A DNA stretch of 64,000 nucleotides from Euborellia annulipes (taxonomy: Eukaryota; Arthropoda; Insecta; Dermaptera; Anisolabididae). Under the pieces are notes generated by a model, which made no database searches, was not told where the DNA came from, and saw only the letters and a program-made list of their open reading frames with translations. The stretch is taken from NCBI GenBank assembly GCA_023213315.1, contig JAKCPI010010877.1:151827-215826 (forward strand), written 5' to 3'. Positions within the stretch are counted from its first letter, which is position 1. Each line of letters begins with the position of its first letter. A program made the translations under genes and the position numbers. This document shows, one piece after another, positions 54,458 to 63,152 of the stretch.

Positions 54458-55679
54458 TCATCAAAGTTGACTTTCTTATAAATTCAAATAGATATATTCT
54501 TTGTATTGTCGTCCCTTTGCATCTCTTATTATTGAAGGTTCTTGTCTATTGTTGCAGACTAGAGATATCAAATAACACAAACTTTTAATTGGTCTCTCTT
54601 TGATCAACAAAATTCAAGTACAAAAGCATTTGCGTTTGTATAAGCGAATGAGTGCATGCAAAGGTTTCCTGTTTTTTCCTGTTTAACGCTCAATAAACTG
54701 ATCATCCCGAATTTGATCATTGACCGGTAAATTATATCCGGGATATAATCAATTCTGTTAAAAGTTCTATAATGTCCATTCAGCAAATTGGCCACTCGAT
54801 GTGTGGCTGTTTCCTGTTTAATTGCTTTGCTCGTTCCCTCCTCAAACATCACTCCTTTTAAACCTTAAATGAATTTTTAGTAAAGAGCCAAAAAGGCGAA
54901 AAAATTCATCCATTGCGTAGCATATTTTCATTAAAAAAAAAAAAAAGATTCATTTTTCATGATGTCATTTGTTTCAATAAATCTAAACCCCAACGGAAAA
55001 TCAAAAAAAATTCGAGAAGATTAACATGAAAAAATAATATAACCAGAATTTTCCGATTAAATAGACTGTATATAATTCATTACTCAATTTTTCAAACCCC
55101 CGTGTCACTTGCCATCTTTTAAATTTACTCTTCTTAACTCATTAAAAATATTCTCCAGATTATTTTTAATAAATATCGCATATTAGAAAGATGTGGAAAA
55201 AAAACAGATAATTGATTACAAAGATCATGAGGGGTATTTTGAGCTAATCCTTAGTATATGGGTTCTCGACTAGAAATTTTAATGTAAGATCTATTGGATC
55301 CTCATTGGGCTGTCCTATTGGATGTCACTTAAAGTCCTATCTGGCCCTAATTGGACAATTATTTTCCATTTAGATCCCACATAGAACCCAATTGAGAGAA
55401 ACTGACTATAAGTTATTTTATTTTTCCGGAGAATTTCCCTATTGGGTTCTAAGTTTTATAATGTTATTAAATCCAGCGCCTAAATTACTTGTGCATTACC
55501 TACTGCAGGATTCATTTTATATTACACAAGCCAACAGTCACGGGGTGTTTTGAGCTATATGGGTAGCTCTGAAACCATAAGCTTTGCCCCATCAGCTCTA
55601 GGTTTAGAGAAAATTAGATTTTAATAGAAAATGTGCCCTTGTTTTGAAATTCGTTGATTTTTTATGACGTTACCCTTTA
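54458..55679. other. single-copy sequence, nothing recognised
   Basis: An 82-codon minus-strand frame (54604-54852) is not recognisable as a protein. 'GGGGT.TTTTGAGCTA' occurs twice (55231, 55541), and 'TACCTACTGCAGGATTCATT' at 55498 recurs from 37.9 kb. Confidence 0.35.
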
Positions 55680-55955
55680 CTGTTGGAATTTCAAAATTAC
55701 ATTTTGTGCTCTTTAAGTGGCTCAAAAAATTTTCCTAATGAAAAACAAAGTGCTCTTCTTTTGAAAAATCTTTTGAGGCTCAAAAAACTTTCCCATTGAA
55801 AAACAAAGGGCTTTTCTTTTGAAAAATCTTTTGAGGCTCAAAAAATTTTCCCATTGAAAAGCAATGGGTTCTCCTTTTGAAAAATCAAAGCCAATTAATT
55901 GTAAAATAATTAAATCTCTCAAATGAAAAATTATAAAAATTGTTTCAATTAAATT
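55680..55955 (+). repeat. family B copy 7, core unit in triplicate
   Basis: Units of about 60-65 bp starting GGCTCAAAAAA at about 55720, 55783 and 55842, followed by the B tail (GCCAATTAATTG, ATTAAATCTCTCAAATGAAA). The 66-codon minus-strand frame is an echo of the repeat. Confidence 0.75.
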
Positions 55956-56715
55956 TTTTTCCTTTATTTGAATATAATAAAAACATCTGTGTTGTATTAT
56001 ATTAATATTTAGTATGCATCTAATTCGTTAATGTCTATTACAAATTTGTTAATTTTTTTGCTCTTACGGATATGATAATTACATCTAGAGCTTAACATAG
56101 CAAATTTTGAAAATGAAAAAGTAATTTATTTAAGAGTTGAAACGAGTCTTGATTCATTCATTTTATATATTGAGTTTCTCAAAAAGTTTTAATGTAGCTT
56201 AATAAAGACCCTCGCAATATAAGAAATTAGAAAAAAAAAACGAATCTCTCCTTTTTCCTGAGATTTTTTTTTAAGTTGACAATTTTTTCCCCAACAGCCG
56301 TTATTTCTTGATTGGTCTCATTTTGTGTGTGTTGGTGTGTTTATCTCTTGGTTTTCTTTGATGCCCTGGGCTTTACTCTATAGTCTATCTAGCAGCATAT
56401 GTGACAATCTTCTCCCTGTCCGACAAGAAGTCACACACTACAAATTACTTTTCAACATATGTGGGGAATTAAAATTTTCAGGAATTTTATAACAAGTTTG
56501 AAAGTAAAAAATTAAAGTAACTTTTTTTCCTCAATTTCTTTAAACACGCAAATTTATTACAAAAAAAAAAATTGGTGAGCATGATTTTTTAAGATAGAAA
56601 TTTGGCCCTGGAGCTGTCTGTGTCTGACACATCAATGTTAAATGACTTTGGCACGGAACTATCAAATTTTTGCACAATCATAATTTTTTTATTTCACTAA
56701 TTTGATTTGGTTTAG
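55956..56715. other. AT-rich single-copy sequence
   Basis: No gene or repeat recognised. Confidence 0.35.
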
Positions 56716-57106
56716 ACTTTATAGGGAGAGAAAGAAAGTATATAGAAAATTCCATGTCGAGATTTTGATGAATATACATGTTTTGAGGTCCCCTAAGTCC
56801 AAAAAAAATGGTCTGTCTATGAAAAAAATAAAGAATGAAGGAAATGAGCTAAATTTTATATTTAAGTTAAGTACTCACCTGGTTAGTTATACCAAGATTT
56901 TGAACGAAATCGGCCAAAGACTACTAGTACTTTACTAATGTACATTTTAAATATTTTTCGATTTTCTCGAAATTTACTCCAACGATTTTGATTAAAAATC
57001 ATAAATCAATTATTTTTCGGATGTTCTATAAAATATATATTCTCCTTTTTTCCCCAAAATTGTTTAAAGCATACGTTTTACTCTTGTACTTCATAGGAAA
57101 GGTAAC
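56716..57106 (+). repeat. family A copy 43
   Basis: Left TATAGGGAGAGAAAGAAAGT, body, central GACTACTAGTACTTT, 'CTCTTGTACTTCATAGGAAA', then cut where a family C copy begins. Confidence 0.8.
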
Positions 57107-57120
57107 ATCTATAAATAATA

Positions 57121-57338
57121 ATAGCGGAGTGTGCGTCTGTCTGTCCTTCTGTCACGCTCTGTTTGACCAATTTCCCGTTGGAATTTGGAAGAAAAATACT
57201 CGGGTCCCGAAATTCCTATAACTTTTTGAGTTATTAATTCCGAAAGTTACGATTTCTCCCATAGGAAATGTATAGAGAAATATCTATGTATTTATATATT
57301 CTATGAATTTAATCAAATCTTCAATCAGGCACTGGATT
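57121..57338 (+). mobile_element. family C copy 9, 3' end missing
   Basis: GTGCGTCTGTCTGTCC, 'CTGTCACGCTCTGTTTGACC', 'AATTCCTATAACTTTTTGAG', 'TTACGATTTCTCCCATAGGA', 'TCTTCAATCAGGCACTGGAT'. Confidence 0.65.
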
Positions 57339-58123
57339 TTTTATAAAAACTTTATAAAATTATTTAAAAAGTAAATTTTGAAATTTTTGGTGTTTGAAAC
57401 TCGCCAGTTTCATTAGTCCGGCCACTCATTCTGTGTGGCTTTCAGGTACAATTCAGCTAGATTATAAAAGTTGTTACATCTGTGACAATCTCATTTTAAT
57501 TGAATTTAGAATTTAGACTTTTATATTTGTTATTATTAACAATAAACGCTTCGGCCATTCATTTCTGTGGTCAAAAAAGTTAAAATTTTTGCAAACAAAC
57601 CACAGCTAAACCCAAATCAATTTAGTTCTGTCAATCATCAGTGGTCTTCCTCCTGGCATTTTTGAAAATTCTGTTTTCTCTATTATAAATAAAAAGTTCC
57701 CTTTAAATAAAATATAACTCATTCTAGTCATAAATGATTTTGTTTTGAATTTCCTTTCTCGTCGGGATTGCGCATGCGCATTCCGAGTTTCTATACATAT
57801 TATACGTTTTATACAAGTTTTATACATTTTATACGTTTTATACAAGTTTTATCCGCGATTTCTGTATAAAACTGCAAAATCGTGTATAAAACCCAAATCA
57901 AAGGCTGAACCACCTAATTGATCAAACCCGTTTTAGAAGGACGTGATCAAAACTTTTTTTTGGCCAACACACTCCTAACGTTTATACTCAATGCCCAGCT
58001 GCACGCAAACCGATTGATTGGTCTGTGATCTGTCTAAACGAGGTGGCCAACCCAAATGTCTTGTTCAGGCCACTTCACAAATTCATTATAAAATCACATT
58101 AATTGAAAAAAAACGTTTTGTTT
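57339..58123. other. single-copy sequence with short repeats at 57790-57890
   Basis: 'TTATACGTTTTATACAAGTT' is present twice 29 bp apart, followed by a hairpin CGCGATTT...AAAATCG. A 79-codon minus-strand frame here is unrecognised. Confidence 0.4.
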
Positions 58124-58614
58124 TGGCTGATTCTGGGTTTTAGTGCCTATTTCATCTATAAATGCCTTTTTTAGTGCCTATTTTAAGTTCAAATAGCCAA
58201 TTTCAATTTTTTACGAGCTATACATAGCCTAAATTTAAAATTTTTTTGAATTATCAAGAAAATATTTCAAGGGGGGTAAATGGGGTAATTACCCCCCCCC
58301 CCTCCCGAGAAAATTTTTAAAAAAAAAATTTTTTTTTTGCAAAATTTTAAAAATAAAAAATTTGATTTTTAATGTAAATTTTTAAAAATTAAGAAAAAAT
58401 TGTGTGCTGTGCGACCACTCACACCAGATTACCAAAAATAAGACATCAATTTTTTAACTTTTTTTATATTATTTCTTAAATAATGCCTTTTAAGTGCCTT
58501 TTTAAGAGCCTATTTTTACAATAAATGCCTTTTTAAGTGCCTATTTTAATGATTTTTAGTGCTTAGTTGCCTGCCTATTTTAAAGATTTTTAGTGCCTAT
58601 AAATCCGAGCCCTA
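58124..58614. mobile_element. GTGCCTATTTT-rich element with a nested hAT-MITE relative
   Basis: 'TAGTGCCTATTT' words recur through 58141-58200 and 58482-58600, ending AAATCCGAGCCCTAA, which resembles an hAT-type terminus. The middle (58268-58436) is a truncated relative of the MITE at 34391 (CAAGGGGGGTAAATGG; ATTGTGTGCTGTGCGACC; CTCACACCAGATTACC). Confidence 0.5.
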
Positions 58615-58721
58615 ATTATAATAAAAAAAAAGCTTTCCAACATGATTTAAATAATTTTTTTAAGGCGTGTCGAAAAGTCGAAATAACTATCTGAAGTGCC
58701 TATATATTTCAATTATATATT

Positions 58722-59126
58722 TAAGGGGGGTTCAGGAGCGACGTCTAAACGTACTTTAAAAAAGAAAAAAAAAAAACTATTATAAGGAATTTTTCAATGC
58801 GGTTTTTTTTTTTAAATGAATTAAATTCATAAGAGATTATTGGGACATCGAGCTATAATTTGTTTAATGACTTATTAAAAAATTATCGTAATTAATTTTT
58901 TTGTTATCAAGCAAATACAAAAAAACAATCTGTCCCAATAATTTTTATTTATTTTTTTTTAATTTAAAAATGAATTTATTGTTATTATTAATCACATATT
59001 AATTAAGAAATTTTTAAAATAAGCTTAGATGATTTATTTAAAAATCAACTGTCAAATTAGTTCAGCATTCTTGCAATAGATGGCAGGCTAGTCTAGCAGC
59101 CGATCCCTGTTTAGGCTATATTTATA
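58722..59126 (+). repeat. family F copy 1 (partner 62768-63150)
   Basis: TTAAGGGGGGTTCAGGAGCG, ACGTCTAAACGTAC, GGGACATCGAGCTATAATTT, CAATCTGTCCCAATAAT, GCAATAGATGGCAGGCTAGT, then CTATATTTATA. About 400 bp and very similar to the second copy (differences mostly in homopolymers). No inverted ends and no frame. Confidence 0.85.
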
Positions 59127-59396
59127 TATTTTTATGCTTTTATAAAAGATATATAATATATAATAACATTTATTGTTAAAAGATCAATGAAAATCAACCA
59201 AATGCATTAAATATTATTAGCTACCATTCTGACATCTCTTGGCAAATTTTCGAATTACTTGATTTTTTGGACATACTTTTTATGACACACAACGCCATCT
59301 TATCGGGAAAAACATGCGTAACACATCGCTCCCTTTCCCCCTTAAATCCTCGAGAAGTGTCATTTTAAATTTTATTGAAAGAGAGTAAAAAAAATA
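59127..59396. other. AT-rich, nothing recognised
   Basis: Single-copy sequence. Confidence 0.35.
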
Positions 59397-59653
59397 AAAA
59401 ATCTGGTGTGACTGCCGCACTTCTTACCTTCGGTAATCGAAAGTTGTGTTCTGTGCTTGTCACACCAGATTTTTTGTGTCGAGATATAATTAGTTTCCGA
59501 AAATACGGGACATTCGAGAGAGTAAAATTTATAAGTATGGGAAAATATTTAAATTCTGTTACCATAGTAACCATTTCTCCTATCTTTCCTATGGAACACA
59601 AGAGTAAAGTGGTCTTCAGAAGATTTCAATGGCAAAAATAGATAGAGAAAGTA
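59397..59653 (-). repeat. family A copy 44, short deleted form with both ends
   Basis: Right hairpin intact (59397-59476): AAAAATCTGGTGTGACTGCC, TTACCTTCGGTAA loop, AAAGTTGTGTTCTGTGCTTG, TCACACCAGATTTTTT. The body is deleted from 'CAATGGCAAAAATAG' to the left arm AGAGAAAGTA. A 257-bp minimal form that still has both termini. Confidence 0.85.
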
Positions 59654-60020
59654 ATAATTCAAGGTCTTTAAAATTCACAGGTTGGCCAGAAACTAGTAAA
59701 TAAACAATTTTCTGAGCACAGTTTTTGATTGGTCCACGTCATGAAGCTCCTCCTTGCTTGTATTTTTCTATGGGGCAGCATTGTTGACTGCCTATAACCT
59801 AGTTCACATTCATTTTGTTTTGTTTGCAAATTTTATAGTTTCTGACTAAACTAATTTAGACCCAAGTATTTATTCTGCTTTTTTTTTTTTTTTTTTTTTT
59901 AAACATTCACACTTTTTTCTCATTCACACTCACACTCACACACACATTCACACAGTCTTTTCGGCAACTCAGGCCATTTAAGACTTTAGACGATAACCGT
60001 TATTGATAAATATACATATA
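59654..60020. other. single-copy sequence with T23 and (CA)n
   Basis: T run at 59879-59900 and CACACTCACACTCACACACA at about 59925-59945. No gene. Confidence 0.4.
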
Positions 60021-60155
60021 GGGGTCCAGGCATTCTTATTTAAGCCATTTGGTATCCAATTGGCTTAAATAAAATCATCGGACTGCCTGGGGTCCGAACC
60101 CGCGACGTTTGGTATAGGAGGTTAGCACGCTAACCTCTACGCCATGCCCCGAGGG
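60021..60155 (-). repeat. tRNA-derived SINE, second copy, tail folded back
   Basis: Minus-strand head GGGCATGGCGTAGAGGTTAG, B box GGGTTCGGAC, then CAGTCCGATGATTTTATTTA as in the copy at 10691. Anticodon position reads CCT. Instead of poly-A, the tail is followed by an inverted copy of itself (60021-60053 against 60058-60095). Confidence 0.75.
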
Positions 60156-60627
60156 CTTATTCTGCTTTATTAATAATATACCGTATATAAATATTTATAA
60201 ATGGTTTGTTCCGAAAGATCTTTTACAAAAAGAGGAGCTGCATGACGTCACTCCCTTGGAATGAAAAAATGTAAACAAACCGAGTTTGACCCCCCTGTAA
60301 TAATTGAGATTAAATTTGTTTATTTATTAGATTGCTCTTTGGCTTGAATTGTTGTTAAGAAGAAGAAGAAGAAGAAGGAGAGAGAGACTTGTTGATTTTG
60401 TTTTCACACCTCGTTAGAAAATTCGCTTTTCTCTTCTGTTGGTTTTCACACTCCTACCCCCCCCCCTCCCCATCTCTTTCGTTTCATTTTGTTTCCAACC
60501 TAAATAGTCTGCCCTCTTTAAGGCATTCTTGACATAAATTGGATTTTTGTTCTTTTAACTCTTGATATATGTAAAATAAAAATAAAAAATGCAAGGTATT
60601 ATTTTGAAAGCAATTAATATTATATAG
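60156..60627. other. single-copy sequence
   Basis: (GAA)n at 60358-60376 and a C10 tract at 60459. No gene. Confidence 0.4.
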
Positions 60628-60890
60628 ACAGGAGAAGGAGGAGGTGCAGCCAAAAAATAAAAGCCTCCGATTTAATACAATTCAATGAGACGTTTCGGGT
60701 GAATTTTATTCAATATTTACTCATCTTCAGTCCTTCAAAATTGTTGAAAGTCCCGGAGTTGGTCAATAGGGCAATCGATGTAAATTTATGTATAATATGT
60801 CCTGGCGATATGGGCCATCACATGTATTGCCCTATTGACCAACTCCGGGACTTTCAACAATTTTGAAGGACTGAAGATGGGTAATATGGT
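60628..60890. mobile_element. family G element with a perfect 54-bp inverted repeat
   Basis: Left segment GACAGGAGAAGGAGGAGGTG, CAGCCAAAAAATAAAAGCCT, then on the minus strand CTGAAGA (60730-60724), GAGT...ACCC, GAAA, CGTC (60692-60689). From 60722-60775 the sequence is repeated exactly, inverted, at 60826-60879. The right arm lacks the GAAACGTC half. Stem II would be GGGT/ACCC but has GAGT here. Confidence 0.75.
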
Positions 60891-61500
60891 AAGATAAATA
60901 TTAGATTTAAATATTCCTTCTAATAACAAAAAAATATTTAATATTATTTTTAGATAAGTTTGTTATTTTTTGTCTTCCCTACAATGAATAATACAATTTT
61001 TTTTTTGTAAAAATATACAGGTAAACGTTGCCGGCCCCTTTCTTTAAGGCTGGCCGGGCCCCACTGAGAGACACAAAAATAAATTGTTTAAAAAACAAAA
61101 ATATTCGTTTTTACTTTGCACCTTAACAACACCAGAAAATAATCGAGTACATCGAAAAGTTAAAAAAAAAATTCTAAATCGCCTCAGTAACTGAGAAGAA
61201 AAAAAAAAATAAATAAAACTCTTGTCGAATTTTTAAATAGAATGGAGAAAAGAAAGAAGTTGAGGAAGAAAAGGGGAATAATCTTGGACGGGAAAAGAAA
61301 TGAGAAAAGGTATTGTATTGCTCAAAGTGAAAGAAGAAAATTATGCAAAAAGTTTGAAAAAATAAGTTGAGTGTTAAAAAAAAGTATGTAAAATAATAAA
61401 TAAATAAATTGCTTCAGTAGCTGAGAAGGCAAATTAAAAGAATAAAATTTATCCAAAATATTGCTTGCGATGTACGTATATTTAGAGTTAGAAAATTATG
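60891..61500. other. AT-rich, probably intronic or intergenic
   Basis: GC-richer word GTTGCCGGCCCCTTTCTTTA at about 61027 and 'GCCTCAGTAACTGAGAAG' repeated as 'GCTTCAGTAGCTGAGAAGGC' at 61411. No gene. Confidence 0.35.
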
Positions 61501-61832
61501 GGCAAAAATAGCCAATAAATAAATTCTGAATGACCGGAGACGTTTAATTTAACAGCCATCTTCAGTCCTTTCTAAAAACATACATATATTTACATTTTAT
61601 ACACATAACAACAAAATTTTAAAAGTTTTATTTTAAAAATAAAAACAAAAATTTATTAATATTTATCTAATCTTAAGTTATTTAATAAAATTTTTATACA
61701 TTTTGGTTAATATATATACAATGTAAATATTTTATGTATGTTTTTAGTTAGGACTGAAGATGGCTCTTAAATTAAAAGAACCGGTGATCAGAACCTGCAC
61801 ACAGCGACTATTTATTGGCTGCTTCTGGCACA
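61501..61832. mobile_element. family G foldback with CTGAAGATGG in both arms
   Basis: Arms TAGCCAATAAATAAATTCTG, AATTTAA.AGCCATCTTCAG, TCCT..CTAAAAACATACAT are mirrored at 61735-61830. Each arm has ACTGAAGATGGCT. One arm then has AAACGTCTCCGGTCAT and the other AAGAACCGGTGATCAG, so both hammerhead-like cores are broken at GAAA. Confidence 0.65.
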
Positions 61833-61936
61833 CAATTATCTATTTCTATAAAAAAAAAAAAAAAAAAACTGAAACTACTTGACGGATTTTCTTTCATTGT
61901 TTTTTTTAGAGAGTGATTAATGGCTTGGGGGTAGTA

Positions 61937-62053
61937 CAGTGGGCGCCACAAGTGCCTGAGAGCTTAGTCAACCAAACTAATATTTTTAATATAAATTAAT
62001 CATCTTTTTGAGAAAACCTAAAAAATACTTCCAGGGACTTCTGGCGCCGACTG
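61937..62053. mobile_element. family D MITE, TA-flanked
   Basis: 117 bp with ~21-bp inverted ends CAGTGGGCGCCACAAGTGCC / mirror of CAGTCGGCGCCAGAAGTCCC, flanked by TA (61935-36, 62054-55). It lies about 100 bp past the donor site of the exon, so inside the intron. The stop codon of the frame that runs through the exon falls in it. Confidence 0.85.
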
Positions 62054-62155
62054 TACAGAACAGTTCTTGCCCCTGACGGGTTCGCATCCCATCTCATGAG
62101 ACAAAAATTTTAATTGAAATAAATAGGAATAAAAAAACGAGGATGAAGAACTTAC

Positions 62156-62237
62156 TTGATTAATTGAAGGCCGATAGACTTGTGGAGCAAATGTTTGCCT
62201 AACAGGAGCAGCGCCAGTCGGTCTAGGCCGATAGAGC

Positions 62238-62268
<31 letters not shown>

Positions 62269-62488
62269 GAGATGGCGCGGGAGCAGCCGGCGGGGCAGGT
62301 GCAGAATCCAATTCAGCATCATAATAAGTATCCGGATAGTATCTTTCCGAGTAGCGTAATGTGACGTTGGGTTTCGATTGATGTTCCTCTTCGTTAATTG
62401 GCCGATACAGATAATCGTTGACGAAATGGAATTGAGATGATTGTTTGCAGATGTTGTCGCCACTCGGGGGCATACAAATCAAATGCAC
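62156..62488 (-). CDS. internal protein-coding exon, polyQ- and Pro/Tyr-rich, product unrecognised
   Basis: Bounded by a poly-pyrimidine tract plus ACCAG acceptor (AG at 62490-62489) and a CAA|GTAAGT donor (62155). It is exactly 111 codons, phase 0 at both ends. It starts VHLICMPPSGDNICKQ, continues SSQFHFVNDYLYRPIN, an acidic stretch, NVTLRYSERYYPDTYYD, a Pro/Ala run, 11 Gln (ten CAA and one CAG), then LYRPRPTGAAPVRQ and VYRPSINQ. Two cysteines (residues 5 and 14), one N-x-T site and the Pro/Tyr-rich tail suggest a secreted or cuticle/chitin-associated arthropod protein. I recall no family with certainty, and a CPAP-like chitin-binding protein is only a guess. Neighbouring exons were not found, and no start or stop codon belongs to it. 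The alternative minus-strand frame (62152-62463) is an Asn-rich shadow. Confidence 0.75.
62238..62270 (-). repeat. (CAA)n microsatellite coding polyglutamine
   Basis: Ten CAA codons and one CAG inside the exon. The near-pure codon run implies length polymorphism. Confidence 0.9.
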
Positions 62489-62767
62489 CTGGTCAAAAAA
62501 AAAAAAAAGAATGAAATGTTACACAAACAATTTAAGTTTAAATAAAAAACATCTGTGCCAACAAGGAATGAAAGAAAGAGAGAGGAAAAGAAAAAGATTT
62601 TATTAAACGACCCTCTCTATCTCTACCCTCTTGCCTTAAAAAGGTGTACAAAAGTGACAAGTACAAATTTATCATCATCATTTTGTTTTTAGATTAATGA
62701 AGAGGTGAAAAATGATTAAGTAAAAAGGAAATTTTTTTGTCTCCATTCTCCTTGTTGGGGTGAGTTC
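62489..62767. other. intron upstream of the exon
   Basis: Begins (minus strand) with the acceptor tract of about 14 pyrimidines. No further exon recognised. Confidence 0.5.
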
Positions 62768-63150
62768 TTTAAGGGGGTTCAGGAGCGACGTCTAAACGTA
62801 CTTTAGAAAAAAACTAGGAATTTTTCAATGCGGTTTTTTTTTAATGAATTAAATTCATAAGAGATTAGCGGGACATCGAGCTATAATTTGTTTAATGACT
62901 TATCAAAAAATTATCGTAATTAATTTTTTTGTTATCAAGCAAATACAAAAAAACAATCTGTCCCAATAATCTTTAATTTTTTTTAATTTAAAAATGAATT
63001 TATTGTTATTATTAATCACATATAAATAAAGAAATTTTTTAAAATAAGCTTAGATGATTTATTTAAAAATCAAATGTCAAATTAGTTCAGCATACTTGCA
63101 ATAGATGGCAGGCTAGTCTAACAAGCCGATCCCCTTTTGGCCTATATTTA
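62768..63150 (+). repeat. family F copy 2 (partner 58722-59126)
   Basis: Collinear over its whole length with 58722-59126. Its right end abuts the TA target of the long foldback. Confidence 0.85.
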
Positions 63151-63152
63151 TA

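Noticed and set aside
60080..60150. Functional tRNA gene
   Set aside because: Same tail as the other SINE copy, no closed acceptor stem and a damaged anticodon stem.
62018..62155. Extension of the exon to the stop codon as coding
   Set aside because: A consensus donor CAA|GTAAGT precedes it and the extension enters a MITE; treated as intron.
62152..62463. 103-codon minus-strand Asn-rich frame
   Set aside because: It is the out-of-frame shadow of the polyQ exon; CAA read one base over gives AAC (Asn).
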